NCBI GenBank assembly: GCA_016712445.1
Contig: JADJRB010000002.1
Span: 124,001 to 188,000, forward strand
Direction: 5' to 3'
DNA: 64,000 nt
DNA from: Acidobacteriota bacterium
Lineage (GTDB): Bacteria; Pseudomonadota; Alphaproteobacteria; Caulobacterales; Hyphomonadaceae
A program made the position numbers and the translations under genes. The notes beneath the pieces were generated by a model, which made no database searches, was not told the origin of the DNA, and saw nothing but the letters and a program-made list of their open reading frames with translations. Shown piece after piece: positions 49,547 to 58,814 of this stretch (positions are counted from its first letter, which is position 1; every line of letters starts with the position of its first letter).

Positions 49547-50737
49547 ATGGGCAAGGCAAAGTTTGAGCGTACGAAGCCGCACGTGAACATTGGCACGATT
49601 GGCCACGTTGACCACGGCAAGACGACGCTGACGGCAGCGATCACGATCATCCTGGCGAAATCCGGCGGTGCGACGGCGAAGAACTACGCCGACATCGACG
49701 CGGCGCCGGAAGAGAAAGCGCGCGGCATCACGATCAACACGGCGCACGTCGAGTATGAGACGGCCAACCGTCACTATGCGCACGTCGACTGCCCCGGCCA
49801 CGCTGACTATGTGAAGAACATGATCACCGGCGCCGCGCAGATGGACGGCGGCATCCTGGTTTGCTCCGCTGCTGACGGCCCGATGCCGCAGACGCGCGAG
49901 CACATCCTCCTTGCCCGCCAGGTCGGCGTGCCGGCGCTGGTCGTGTTCCTCAACAAGGTCGACATGGTCGACGACGCCGAACTCCTCGAGCTCGTCGAGA
50001 TGGAAGTGCGCGACCTGCTCTCGTCCTACAACTTCCCGGGCGACGACATCCCGATCATCAAGGGCTCGGCGCTGGCCGCCGTTGAAGGCCGCGATCCGGA
50101 AATCGGCGAGAAGGCGATCCTCGCGCTGATGGAAGCCGTCGACACCTACATCCCGACGCCTGAGCGTCCGCTGGACAAGCCGTTCCTGATGCCGGTCGAA
50201 GACGTGTTCTCGATCTCGGGCCGCGGTACGGTTGTGACCGGCCGCGTCGAGCAGGGCATCATCAAGGTCGGTGAAGAGATCGAGATCGTCGGCATCCGCC
50301 CGACCGTCAAGACGACCTGCACGGGCGTTGAAATGTTCCGCAAGCTGCTCGACCAGGGCCAGGCCGGCGACAACATTGGCGCGCTGCTGCGCGGCGTTGA
50401 GCGCGAAGGCGTTGAGCGCGGCCAGGTGCTGTGCAAGCCGGGCTCGATCACGCCGCACACGGTGTTCGAAGCCGAGGCCTACATCCTGACGAAGGAAGAG
50501 GGTGGCCGTCACACGCCGTTCTTCACCAACTACCGTCCGCAATTCTACTTCCGCACCACGGACGTCACCGGCATCGTGAAACTGCCGGCCGACAAGGAAA
50601 TGGTGCTGCCGGGCGACAACGTGAAAATGGACGTCGAGCTGATCAACCCGATCGCCATGGACAAGGGCCTGCGCTTCGCCATCCGCGAAGGCGGCCGCAC
50701 CGTCGGCGCCGGCGTTGTGTCGGAAATCAAGAAGTAA
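49547..50737 (+). CDS. tuf: Elongation factor Tu
   Basis: A 396-aa GTPase that brings aminoacyl-tRNA to the ribosome. GTP-binding motifs: GHVDHGKTTL, DCPGHADYVKNM, NKVDMVDD and GSALAAVEG. Domains II and III are complete, ending in GRTVGAGVVSEIKK. A good AGGAG ribosome site precedes the ATG. It stands alone with its own terminator, not in the str operon, so it is probably one of two tuf copies in the genome. Highly biased codon use, as expected. Confidence 0.98.
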   Translation: MGKAKFERTKPHVNIGTIGHVDHGKTTLTAAITIILAKSGGATAKNYADIDAAPEEKARGITINTAHVEYETANRHYAHVDCPGHADYVKNMITGAAQMDGGILVCSAADGPMPQTREHILLARQVGVPALVVFLNKVDMVDDAELLELVEMEVRDLLSSYNFPGDDIPIIKGSALAAVEGRDPEIGEKAILALMEAVDTYIPTPERPLDKPFLMPVEDVFSISGRGTVVTGRVEQGIIKVGEEIEIVGIRPTVKTTCTGVEMFRKLLDQGQAGDNIGALLRGVEREGVERGQVLCKPGSITPHTVFEAEAYILTKEEGGRHTPFFTNYRPQFYFRTTDVTGIVKLPADKEMVLPGDNVKMDVELINPIAMDKGLRFAIREGGRTVGAGVVSEIKK

Positions 50738-50760
50738 GCTTCGCAAGAAGCCGAACGGAA

Positions 50761-50785
50761 AAGGCCGCCCCACAAGGGCGGCCTT
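50761..50785 (+). terminator. Terminator after tuf
   Basis: AAGGCCGCCC-CACAA-GGGCGGCCTT, a 10-base perfect stem with a 5-base loop, followed by a T-run. Typical factor-independent terminator 24 bases after the tuf stop. Confidence 0.92.
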
Positions 50786-50918
50786 TTTGCTTTGGGGCGG
50801 ACTTACGCAACGCTTTTGCCCCCTGCGCGAAACAAAATAGCGAAGCGCGCCAGCGGGTTATAAAATAGTTGGCCAAAACTTACGCCACCCCTCCGCACGC
50901 GGAGGTATACTGCGCGGC

Positions 50919-51305
50919 ATGTACTCCATCGCCCGCCTCCGCAGCCACCCGCACTTCGCGCCCTTCTTCGCGCATGTGCATCCGCTGTGCTGGCTGATCC
51001 TCTGGTGGGAACTGAACCGCCTGCTCCGCTGGTTCAACGCCTACGGAATCGGGAACGCGCTCTACTCGGTCAACGAATGGGGCTTCGTTTCCATCCACTA
51101 TGCCGTCCCCCAGCCAGACCCGAACGCCTATAAGCCCGCCCAACGAACCTTCCGTCCCCTGACGGACCCCGCGTGGGAGTCTGCCGTTCCGGCCTGTCTC
51201 GACATTGAGGCGCTCGCTGCCGCCATCCTCCCTCGCTACGCGGGCAAGCTGTCACCGCAGGTGATGGAGGGGGCCTGCGCCCTCGCCACGCCCAACACCT
51301 CCTAG
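50919..51305 (+). CDS. Hypothetical protein with one hydrophobic segment
   Basis: A 128-aa protein with His/Trp-rich hydrophobic stretch (FAPFFAHVHPLCWLILWWELNRLLRWF) followed by a soluble part with NEWGFVSIHYAVPQPDPNAYKPAQRTF. I do not know the family. The reading frame is bracketed by the tuf terminator upstream and a repeat-rich region downstream. It may be a small membrane-associated protein. Confidence 0.55.
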   Translation: MYSIARLRSHPHFAPFFAHVHPLCWLILWWELNRLLRWFNAYGIGNALYSVNEWGFVSIHYAVPQPDPNAYKPAQRTFRPLTDPAWESAVPACLDIEALAAAILPRYAGKLSPQVMEGACALATPNTS

Positions 51306-51645
51306 ACTCCCCCTCGCGAAGCTCATCCTGAGCGAAGTCGAAGGATAGAGCGGGCTCGACGCCCACCCCCCGTGTCATCCCGGCGAATGCCGGGACCCAG
51401 ACAAGGACCCGCACACCCTCTCCGCAGATGCCTGCGTAGGCAGGCATCCAGCCGCAACCCTCAAGGCAGAACACCTGGACCCCTGCCTGCGCAGGGGTCT
51501 GCGGAGAGCGCACATCAAGAACCAGAAACCGGCCGGCTCACCCCCGCGTCCGGCCAATCGTGCTTGCCCGCCCGGAACCTTCTGCCTCCGGCCCCGTTGA
51601 TGCAAAAGGGCCTTGCCCGCCAGATAGCGCCGCCGGGGGATTCGT
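51306..51645. repeat. Palindromic intergenic repeats
   Basis: A 340-base gap with several inverted sequences: CTCATCCTGAGCGAAGTCGA, CATCCCGGCGAATGCCGGGA, GATGCCTGCGTAGGCAGGCAT and CCCCTGCCTGCGCAGGGG. These are familiar short genome-scattered palindromes of alphaproteobacteria. A related CGCAGGGGCCTGCGG is at 53450–53464. No gene. Confidence 0.65.
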
Positions 51646-53415
51646 ATGTTTCAAGCCGTCGCGGACGTTGTGGCCGCGCACCAGACGCTGATCGCCTTGC
51701 TGATCCTCGCGGGCATGATCGTATCGTTCGTGCTGGAGCGCGTGCCGCCGGTCACGACCGCCGTCATCGGCGCAGCCGCCTGTTTCGCCTTTGGCCTGAT
51801 CCCGGAAGAGGAAGCCCTGCGGGCTTTTTCGAACTCCGCGCCGATTTCGATCGCCGCCCTGTTTATGCTCACTGCCGCGCTGCAGCGTACCGGTGTGCTC
51901 GACCGGCTGGCCGCGCTTGTCGTTTCTGCTGCCGAGCGCGCGGGCCTCGTGTCCCTGGGCCTGATGGCGGCCATCGCCGTGCTGGCGTCTGCCTTCGTCA
52001 ACAATACCGCCGTCGTGCTCGTTCTCATCCCGATCGTCATTGCGCTCGCCGAAACGCTCGGCATCGCCAAGCGGCGCCTGCTGATACCGCTTTCCTATGT
52101 GTCGATCATGGGCGGCACGCTGACGCTGATCGGCACGTCGACCAACCTGATCGTCTCCGGCGTCGCGGCCCGCGCCGGACTCGAGCCGTTCTCGATCTTC
52201 GAGATTTCCGGCGTCGGCCTCGCCGTGCTCGCGGCCGGCATTCCCGCCGTGCTGGTGCTCGGCTATTTCCTGTTGCCCGGCGGCGGCGAGCCGGACCGCA
52301 AGCCTGACAAGCCGATGCTCTTCCTGACCGACCTGTCACTACCCGCCGCTGCCGAAGCCAGCGTCACGCGCCCGCCCGGCATCTCGGTGGTCACCCACAC
52401 GCGGGCCAACAAGGATGCCGAATCCGGGGAAGCCGGCGACGCCATGATCGCGCCCGGCGACCGTCTCTCGGCGCGCATGACCCTGCCGGAGCTGTTGACC
52501 CTGATCGAGAAGGGCAAGCTGTCGACCGGCCTCGTGCGCCGGGCGCTGCCGCCGGACGATGCGCCGATCCGGGTGCAGGGTGTGCTGTCGGCGAACGATC
52601 CGAACATCGGCCGGCGCGCCGACCAGCTCAGCTATCTCTCCACCCAGCCGATCCGGCTGCGCGGGATTGCCCGGCACGGCAACCAGCCGGGCCCGCAACT
52701 CGCCTCGACCCGCCTGCGGGCTGGCGACCACCTGCTGCTGGAAGGCGAAGAGTCCGCCATCGACGCGCTGGCCGCGTCTTCGCCGCTGATCATCACGCGC
52801 GAACTCGCCGAGCGGGCCTATCGCCGCGCGCGGGCTGGCGCCGCGATCCTGATCATCGCGCTGGTCGTCACGCTGGCGGCGACCGGTATGGTGTCTCTGC
52901 CGGTCGCCGGCATCATCGGCCTTGGCGTCATGTTGCTCGTCGGTTGCCTCACCATCGAGGACGCCTGGCGCGCCCTTGATTCAAGCGTGCTCGGACTCGT
53001 GATTGCCATGCTGGTCGTCGGCGCGGCCATGCAGTCGTCGGGCGCGGTCGACCTGATGGTGAAAACAGTGGTGCCGGTGTTCACCCAGCTTCAGCCCTTC
53101 TGGGCGCTGGTCGCGGTCTACTTCCTCACCTCGCTGCTGACGGAGATCGTCACGAATGCCGCCGTCGCCGTCATCCTCACGCCCATCGTCATCTCGCTCG
53201 CCGCGCTGATCGGCGTGGAGCCGCGCGCGCTTGTCGTCGCGGTGATGTTCGGCGCCAGCGCCAGCTTCGCCTCGCCGGTCGGCTACCAGACCAACACGCT
53301 GGTCTATGCCGCCGGCAACTACCGCTTCTCGGACTTCCTCAAGATTGGCATCCCAATGAATATCATCATCGGCCTGATCAGCTGCTTTGCCATCGCCTAT
53401 TTCTACGACGTGTAG
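51646..53415 (+). CDS. SLC13-family anion permease with RCK-C domains
   Basis: A 589-aa inner-membrane transporter of the SLC13/DASS type. The first six helices (LIALLILAGMIVSFVLERVPP, AAIAVLASAFVNNTAVVLVLIPIVI) hold the NNT substrate-site motif, followed by two central cytoplasmic RCK-C (TrkA-C) domains (about residues 240–385, with IRVQGVLSANDPNIGRRADQL and LRAGDHLLLEGEESAIDAL), then a second membrane half with TEIVTNAAVAVILTPIVIS and ASPVGYQTNTLVYAAGNY (second NxT). Substrates in this group are sulfate or dicarboxylates, with sodium. GGGGG ribosome site before the ATG. Alone. Confidence 0.92.
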   Translation: MFQAVADVVAAHQTLIALLILAGMIVSFVLERVPPVTTAVIGAAACFAFGLIPEEEALRAFSNSAPISIAALFMLTAALQRTGVLDRLAALVVSAAERAGLVSLGLMAAIAVLASAFVNNTAVVLVLIPIVIALAETLGIAKRRLLIPLSYVSIMGGTLTLIGTSTNLIVSGVAARAGLEPFSIFEISGVGLAVLAAGIPAVLVLGYFLLPGGGEPDRKPDKPMLFLTDLSLPAAAEASVTRPPGISVVTHTRANKDAESGEAGDAMIAPGDRLSARMTLPELLTLIEKGKLSTGLVRRALPPDDAPIRVQGVLSANDPNIGRRADQLSYLSTQPIRLRGIARHGNQPGPQLASTRLRAGDHLLLEGEESAIDALAASSPLIITRELAERAYRRARAGAAILIIALVVTLAATGMVSLPVAGIIGLGVMLLVGCLTIEDAWRALDSSVLGLVIAMLVVGAAMQSSGAVDLMVKTVVPVFTQLQPFWALVAVYFLTSLLTEIVTNAAVAVILTPIVISLAALIGVEPRALVVAVMFGASASFASPVGYQTNTLVYAAGNYRFSDFLKIGIPMNIIIGLISCFAIAYFYDV

Positions 53416-53514
53416 GGAATGCGAGGGGTTAGCCAAACAACACCCAACCCGCAGGGGCCTGCGGAGAGGATCGCACTTGAACCGGAATTCCCGGCCCCAC
53501 ATCCCAAAACAAGA

Positions 53515-53542
53515 CCGCCGCTCCGGTTTCCCGAAACGGCGG
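53515..53542 (-). terminator. Terminator after the enoyl-CoA hydratase gene
   Basis: On the minus strand: CCGCCGTTTCGG-GAAA-CCGGAGCGGCGG, a 12-base stem (two G·T pairs) with a GAAA loop, then TCTTGTTTT. It is 27 bases after the stop of the gene at 53569–54333. Confidence 0.85.
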
Positions 53543-53568
53543 CCCTGAATTCAAACTACGCGAAATGC

Positions 53569-54333
53569 TTACTTGCCCTTCCAGACCGGGGCGCGCTTCT
53601 CGATGAAGGCGCGCGGGCCTTCCTTGTAGTCTTCGGTGCCGACGATGCTAGCGAAGGCCTTGCCACTGTCTTTCCAGAGTTCGTCATCGGTCTTCGTCGT
53701 CGCCTCGATGGCAACGGCGCGGCTGGCGGCCACGGCCAGCGGCGCGTTGGCGGTGATCCGCGCGGCGAGTTTCATCGCTTCGTCCATCACCTGCGCTTCC
53801 GGCACAACCTTGTTGACCATGCCGAGTTCATAGGCGCGCTGCGACGACAGCGGATCGCCCGTCAGGATGGCTTCCAGCGCCACGGCCTTGCCGACCACGC
53901 GGGGCAGGCGGAACAGGCCGCCGGCGCCCGCCACCAGCGAACGCTTCACTTCCGGCAGGCCGAAATTCGTGTCGTCGGCGGCGATGATCATGTCGCAGGA
54001 GAGCGCCACTTCCGTGCCGCCGGCCAGCGCAGACCCGGTGATCGCGGCGATCAGCGGCTTGGTGCGCTCGCGCTTCGCGATGCCGGCAAAGCCGCCCTTC
54101 TTGGTGGAGAGGGCGCCGCCATTGCCGGCCGAGATTTCCTTCAGGTCAGCGCCGGCGCAGAAGGCCTTGCCGACGGCCGTGAGGATGCCGACCCAGACTT
54201 CCGGGTCCGATTCCATCTGGTCCAGCGCCGCTTCCATGGTCGCCGCCATCTCGCCGTTGATGGCGTTGCGGGCTTCCGGGCGGTTCATGGTGATGACGGC
54301 AACATTGCCTTTCTTGACGTATTCGACGGGCAT
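53569..54333 (-). CDS. Enoyl-CoA hydratase (crotonase family)
   Basis: A 254-aa enzyme that adds water to enoyl-CoA in fatty-acid or related oxidation. Motifs: ITMNRPEARNAINGEM, KAFCAGADLKEIS (oxyanion hole), ITGSALAGGTEVALSCDMIIA (second) and FGLPEVKRSLVAGAGGLFRLPR (the catalytic Glu region). It ends in the common tail EDYKEGPRAFIEKRAPVWKGK. Divergent from two acyl-CoA dehydrogenase genes, 107 bases apart, which supply its substrates; common control is likely. Followed by a strong terminator. Confidence 0.95.
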   Translation of the reverse strand: MPVEYVKKGNVAVITMNRPEARNAINGEMAATMEAALDQMESDPEVWVGILTAVGKAFCAGADLKEISAGNGGALSTKKGGFAGIAKRERTKPLIAAITGSALAGGTEVALSCDMIIAADDTNFGLPEVKRSLVAGAGGLFRLPRVVGKAVALEAILTGDPLSSQRAYELGMVNKVVPEAQVMDEAMKLAARITANAPLAVAASRAVAIEATTKTDDELWKDSGKAFASIVGTEDYKEGPRAFIEKRAPVWKGK

Positions 54334-54440
54334 CTCTTGTTCCTCCTCAGGGGTTTCTGGACCGAAGCTAAGAACCCTTACGCAACGTCGCGCAAGCGTC
54401 CCTCTTGCCGGACCTTGGGGCAGGCGCTTGTAATGCGCGC

Positions 54441-55634
54441 ATGAAACTCGACCTCGCCCCAGAATACGAAGCCTTTCGCGCGGAAGTCTCCGAGACGCTC
54501 GCGAAGAACCGCCACCTTGCCCCGACGGCCGATGACAAGGGGTACAAGAACCCGAAGCGGATCGCCTGGCAGAAACTGCTGATCCAGAACGGTCTCGCCG
54601 CGCGCACCATCCCGAAAGAGTATGGTGGCTATGGCGCCGAACCGGATATCCTGAAGGCCCGCATCATCGCCGAAGAATTCGCCCGCACGCGCACACCGGG
54701 GCCGATGTCGGGGCAGGGCATTGCGATGCTGGTGCCGACGCTGCTGGAGCTTGGCACCGAGGCGCAGAAACAGGCCTATATCCGCCCGACCATCGAAGGC
54801 GAGATGATCTGGTGCCAGGGCTATTCGGAGCCCGGCGCAGGGTCGGACCTTGCAGCCCTGCGCACGGCAGCCGTGGAAGACGGGGACCACTATGTGATCA
54901 ACGGTTCGAAGATCTGGACCTCGACCGCCAAGCAGGCGGACATGATCTTCTGCCTCGTGCGGACCGATCCGACGGCCAAGAAACATGAGGGCATCACCTA
55001 CATCACCTTCCCGATGACGACGCCCGGCATCGAAATCCGCCCGCTGGTCGACATGACCGGCAGCGCGAACTTCAACGAGGTCTTCTTCACGGATGTCCGT
55101 GTACCGAAGAGCGGCGTGATCAATGCGCCCAACAAGGGCTGGCAGGTGGCGAATGCCACGCTGACCCATGAGCGCGGCATGCTGGGCGATCCGAACGCGA
55201 CCAAGGCGCGCTTCCTCGAACTTGTCACGCTGATGAAAACCGAAACGGTCAACGGCCAACCGCTGATCAGCAATCCCCATCTGCGCGACCGGCTGATGAA
55301 GCTGCAATCGGAAGTCTATGCCATGCAGGCCAATGGCCTGCGCATCACCACCAGCCGCCTGAAGGGCGAGAGCCCGGGGCTTGCCGGCCTGATCGTGAAG
55401 CTGAATGGCTGCGACCTGAACCACGAGATCGCGCGCCTTGCGATCGATGCGCTCGGCGAACTCGGCATCCTCTATGAGGAGGGCGACCATCTGCGTGCGG
55501 ACGGTAGCTGGCAGTGGCGGTACATGTACGATCTCGGCCTGATCATCGGCGGCGGTACGGCGCAAATCCAGAAGAACATCATTGCGGAACGCGGCCTCAA
55601 CATGCCGCGCGAGCCGAAACTGGCGAAGGCATAA
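54441..55634 (+). CDS. Acyl-CoA dehydrogenase
   Basis: A 397-aa flavoenzyme that makes the alpha-beta double bond in acyl-CoA. Features: QNGLAARTIPKEYGGYG, EGEMIWCQGYSEPGAGSDLAAL (flavin/substrate), VINGSKIWTSTAKQADMIFCLVRTD, and the C-terminal LGELGILYEE...GGGTAQIQKNIIAERGLNMPR. The catalytic Glu is not in the standard place, as in several bacterial subfamilies that pair two dehydrogenase subunits. The start at 54441 is preferred to 54405. Five bases before the second dehydrogenase, so the two are co-made, perhaps as a hetero-complex like those for steroid or branched acyl-CoA. Confidence 0.93.
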   Translation: MKLDLAPEYEAFRAEVSETLAKNRHLAPTADDKGYKNPKRIAWQKLLIQNGLAARTIPKEYGGYGAEPDILKARIIAEEFARTRTPGPMSGQGIAMLVPTLLELGTEAQKQAYIRPTIEGEMIWCQGYSEPGAGSDLAALRTAAVEDGDHYVINGSKIWTSTAKQADMIFCLVRTDPTAKKHEGITYITFPMTTPGIEIRPLVDMTGSANFNEVFFTDVRVPKSGVINAPNKGWQVANATLTHERGMLGDPNATKARFLELVTLMKTETVNGQPLISNPHLRDRLMKLQSEVYAMQANGLRITTSRLKGESPGLAGLIVKLNGCDLNHEIARLAIDALGELGILYEEGDHLRADGSWQWRYMYDLGLIIGGGTAQIQKNIIAERGLNMPREPKLAKA

Positions 55635-55639
55635 GGCAC

Positions 55640-56686
55640 ATGGAATTTGCACTCTCCGAAGACCAGCGCCTGCTGCAGGACAGCCTGAAGGGCGTTCTCG
55701 CCGGCGCCGCCTCGCTCGACCAGATCCGCAAGATCGCGGTTGGCGACGCTGCCGCGAATGCTTCCCTGGACACGGCCCTGTCCGAGTTCGGCCTCGCCGC
55801 GCTGCTGGTGCCGGAAGCGGTTGGCGGCCTTGGCCTCGGCATGCTCGATGCCTGCCTTGTTCAGGAACAGCTCGGCTACCACATTGCCCCGTCGCGCTTC
55901 TTGGCAAGCGCGGTGACGGCCAGCATGCTGGCGCACAGTCCGTCCGTTCAGGGACAGATTGCGGCAGGCGACGTCAAGGCCGGTCTGGCGCTGACGGAAC
56001 TGTTCTCACGCCGGGATGGCGCGGGGCTTGCGCTCAAGGCGGGCAAGCTCTCTGGAACGTCATTGCTCGCGCTCGACGCAGACGGCGCCACGCACCTGTT
56101 GGCGGCAGACGGCGAAGGTGGCTTGCACATCATCCATGCGTCCGATGCGGCCCTTGTGCCGATGCAGACGATCGACCGGACACGGACGTTCCATGAAGTG
56201 AAGCTGGACGGCGCAAAGCCTGCGGCCAGCGGCCGGGCCGATGACCGCTTCATTGCGCTTGCTCGCCTGCTCGTCGCTGCCGACACGCTCGGCGCGGCGC
56301 AGGCGATGATCGACAAGGCAGTGGCCTATGCAGCGGAACGCAAGCAGTTCGAACGGGTGATCGGATCGTTCCAGGCGGTCAAGCACATGTGCGCCGAAAT
56401 GGCTGCGAAGCTTGAGCCGGGGCGGGCACTGATCTGGCATGCCGCCCACGCGCTCGACACCGGCGATGGCGAGGGACCCATGATGGCGAACCTCGCCAAG
56501 AGCTACATGGCGGAAGCCGGCACCTTCATCGCCCGCACGGCGACCGAAGTGCATGGCGGCATGGGCTTCACCGATCTGGTCGGGCTGCACTACTGGTACA
56601 AGCGCATCGGCGTGAACCGGCAGCTGTTCGGCTCGCCGGAACAGGCGCGTGAAACGGCCGCGCAGCTGCAGGGCCTGGTGGCCTGA
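55640..56686 (+). CDS. Acyl-CoA dehydrogenase, partner subunit
   Basis: A 348-aa protein of the same family, shorter than usual (about 380). It starts with EFALSEDQRLLQDSLKGVLAG, has LAALLVPEAVGGLGLGMLDACLVQEQLG and ends with AERKQFERVIGSFQAVKHMCAEMAAKLEP, ARTATEVHGGMGFTDLVGLHYWYKR. The AERKQFERVIGSFQAVKH and HGGMGFT motifs carry the flavin contacts and the catalytic region. The normal middle beta domain is weak (ALDADGATHLLAAD). Start at 55640 after a 5-base gap. Works probably with the protein before it. Confidence 0.9.
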   Translation: MEFALSEDQRLLQDSLKGVLAGAASLDQIRKIAVGDAAANASLDTALSEFGLAALLVPEAVGGLGLGMLDACLVQEQLGYHIAPSRFLASAVTASMLAHSPSVQGQIAAGDVKAGLALTELFSRRDGAGLALKAGKLSGTSLLALDADGATHLLAADGEGGLHIIHASDAALVPMQTIDRTRTFHEVKLDGAKPAASGRADDRFIALARLLVAADTLGAAQAMIDKAVAYAAERKQFERVIGSFQAVKHMCAEMAAKLEPGRALIWHAAHALDTGDGEGPMMANLAKSYMAEAGTFIARTATEVHGGMGFTDLVGLHYWYKRIGVNRQLFGSPEQARETAAQLQGLVA

Positions 56687-56787
56687 TCCATTCACAACCA
56701 GAACGCGAGTTTCGGCTTGCGATATATTAAAACGTGTGAGAGAGTTTTCGTGATTTGCACGCTGCGGGTGTGCACGCGGAGGCTTTG

Positions 56788-57342
56788 ATGACCGAGGTTT
56801 TGATCGACTATGCCGGGCTCGCCCGGCGCGCCGCGGAGTTCGGATTTCGCAGGGCGACGTTTGACGATTTGCAGTCCGGCCTCGCGCTGGCCGAGCACCT
56901 GACCGAGCAGGTGATGGCGACGCCGGAATCGATCCGCTGGATCGACGGGCTGACAGGCATGGCCGGGTGGGTGACCGGCGATCCGGTGGAGGGCGTGTTC
57001 ATCACTGTACCGCTCAGCCTGGCCGGTGTGGCAGCGGTGCGCGATGGCAGCTTCGTTCCGTCCTGGCCGGGGCTGGCGCACCTTGCCTGCGAAGGCGAGC
57101 CGTGCGGCGGGGTCTATATCGGTGTGTATGCCGGCGTGACGCGGGATGCGCGGCGGGCCGTGATGATGGCGGCGGGCGTAACGCGACTGGAATTCTTCGC
57201 GCCGGTGCCATGCTTCGCACGCGGGGCGACGGACGCAGGCAAGCGCTCGATGGCGTCGCTCGGTTTCTCGCCCATCGAAGGCGGCCTGCCGGAACTCTGG
57301 GGGCAGGAAGCCCTGCCGGTGTCGCAGGAGAAAGCTGCGTGA
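56788..57342 (+). CDS. Hypothetical protein coupled to a GNAT-like gene
   Basis: A 184-aa protein that I cannot place. Start at 56788 with GGAGG before it. It has LAEHLTEQVMATPESIRWIDGLTGMAGWVTGDPVEGVFITVPLS and LGFSPIEGGLPELWGQEALP; no signal peptide and no helices across membranes. It may itself be related to acetyl-transferases in having a FVPSWPGLAHLA loop, but that is not clear. Its TGA overlaps the GTG of the next gene, so the two products are coupled. Confidence 0.55.
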   Translation: MTEVLIDYAGLARRAAEFGFRRATFDDLQSGLALAEHLTEQVMATPESIRWIDGLTGMAGWVTGDPVEGVFITVPLSLAGVAAVRDGSFVPSWPGLAHLACEGEPCGGVYIGVYAGVTRDARRAVMMAAGVTRLEFFAPVPCFARGATDAGKRSMASLGFSPIEGGLPELWGQEALPVSQEKAA

Positions 57343-57968
57343 GAACCTATCCATCGTTTGGTGAGTTGTCGCTGACGCGGCCGCTGGAGCCGCAGATGCT
57401 GGCGCAATTCTCGGCGGGGCCGGCGCGCACGCTGGAAGATTACCAGCAGGCGATGGCCCTGCGCGCGGCGGTCTATCTCGCGGAGCAGGATTGTCCGTAT
57501 GAGGAGGAGTATGACGGCAACGACTTCTCGTGCACGCATTTTCTCGTGCGCGACGGAGACCGGCCTGCCGGGACATGCCGGGTGCGCTGGTTTGCGGACT
57601 TCGCCAAGATCGAGCGGTCAACGGTGCTGCCAGCCTACAGGGGTACAGCGGCGCTGCGGGTGCTGATGGCGCAGGTCTGCGAGGTGATCTCGCGCAAGGG
57701 ATACCGCGTGGCACTGGCGCAGATCCAGTCGCGGCTCTGGCCGGTGTGGAGCCGGGTGTTCCGGTGCCGGCTGGTGGTGGGCCGTGAGAACTTCGCCTTT
57801 TCGGATTTCGACTATGCCGAAATGGAAATTCCCATCGCGCCACACGCCGAGGCGCTGACGATCCGGGCCGATCCGCTGCAGGTGATCCGGCCGGAGGGGG
57901 ACTGGGACCGGCCGGGCGTGCTGGACCGGTCGGCCTCGCGGCCCGCTGCGGCGGGCAAGGCGGCCTGA
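57339..57968 (+). CDS. GNAT-like N-acyltransferase
   Basis: A 209-aa protein with a GNAT-like core: ALRAAVYLAEQDCPYEEEYDGNDFSCTHFLVRDGDRPAGTCRVRWFADFAKIERSTVLPAYRG in overlapping pieces, then RVLMAQVCEVISRKGYRVALAQIQSRLWPVWSRVFRC. The KIERSTVLPAYRGTAA portion matches the acetyl-CoA loop, and the layout is like the autoinducer-synthase side of the group. It starts with GTG at 57339 in overlap with the gene before it. Substrate unknown. Confidence 0.72.
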   Translation: MRTYPSFGELSLTRPLEPQMLAQFSAGPARTLEDYQQAMALRAAVYLAEQDCPYEEEYDGNDFSCTHFLVRDGDRPAGTCRVRWFADFAKIERSTVLPAYRGTAALRVLMAQVCEVISRKGYRVALAQIQSRLWPVWSRVFRCRLVVGRENFAFSDFDYAEMEIPIAPHAEALTIRADPLQVIRPEGDWDRPGVLDRSASRPAAAGKAA

Positions 57969-58090
57969 CCCGGCGCTGACACCGGCGGCCAAAAACCCCG
58001 CTGGGTGCTTGAAAAGCCCTCCGACACGCGCCACTACAACGTTGACAGCGCCCGAGAGGCGCCCCGCTCCAGTTGTTCCGGTGGCCGCCG

Positions 58091-58726
58091 ATGTCCGATC
58101 CCGTTGCAAAGCTTGATGCCGCCGCGAAGAAGGCGCCGGTCGTGCCGGTGATCGTGGTGGACGACGCGAAACAGGCCGGGCCGCTGGCGCGGACATTGGT
58201 GAAGGCGGGTATCACGATTGCCGAAGTGACGCTTCGCACGCCGGCAGGGCTTGCGGCGATCAAGGCCATGAAGGCCGAGGCGCCGGAGCTGATGGTCGGG
58301 GCCGGTACCGTGCTGACGGGCAAGGATGTCGACGACGCCCTGGGCGCCGGGGCGGCGTTCCTCGTTTCGCCGGGCATGTCTCCGGGCTTGCGGGAGGCGC
58401 TGAAGGGGCGGGAACGGGTCATGGTGCCCGGGATTGCGACGGCCAGCGAGGCGATGGCGCGCCATGAGGAAGGCTTCGAGCGGCTGAAACTGTTCCCGGC
58501 CTCGATCGCGGGCGGGGCGCCGGCGCTGAAGGCGCTGGCCGGGCCGCTGCCGCGCCTGAAGTTCATGCCCACGGGGGGCATCAGCGAAGCCGAGGTGAAA
58601 ACCTATCTCGACCTGCCGAACGTGTTCGCCATCGGCGGTTCATGGATCGCCGGCCAGGCGGACATTGCGGCCGGCAACTGGACCCGGATCGAGGAAATCG
58701 CCCGGCGCCTGCTCGCGCTGGCATAG
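58091..58726 (+). CDS. eda: KDPG/KHG aldolase
   Basis: A 211-aa class I aldolase that splits 2-keto-3-deoxy-6-phosphogluconate into pyruvate and glyceraldehyde-3-phosphate, the last step of the Entner–Doudoroff pathway. Motifs: VPVIVVDDAKQAGPLARTLVKAGI, ITIAEVTLRTPAGLAAI (catalytic Glu), VGAGTVLTGKD, FLVSPGMSPGL, RLKLFPASIAGG (Schiff-base Lys) and FMPTGGISEAEV. The start at 58091 is chosen on family length. It stands alone among unrelated genes. Along with pgi it indicates use of the Entner–Doudoroff pathway. Confidence 0.95.
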   Translation: MSDPVAKLDAAAKKAPVVPVIVVDDAKQAGPLARTLVKAGITIAEVTLRTPAGLAAIKAMKAEAPELMVGAGTVLTGKDVDDALGAGAAFLVSPGMSPGLREALKGRERVMVPGIATASEAMARHEEGFERLKLFPASIAGGAPALKALAGPLPRLKFMPTGGISEAEVKTYLDLPNVFAIGGSWIAGQADIAAGNWTRIEEIARRLLALA

Positions 58727-58814
58727 GCAATGCAGACCCTGCGTTAAGGTTCTTCCGGTACGGCTCGGGTATCCCGTTCCGGTACGGATGGTCATGCAAC
58801 GAAGGGATTCCGGC

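Noticed and set aside
46375..49566. Long Arg/Pro/Ala-rich frames on the plus strand opposite yacG, RNase E/G and pgi
   Set aside because: They cross tRNA-Phe and the genes' ends and have no motifs, while the minus-strand genes are clear.
49496..50773. Long open frame opposite tuf
   Set aside because: tuf has all EF-Tu motifs; the opposite frame arises from its strongly biased codons.
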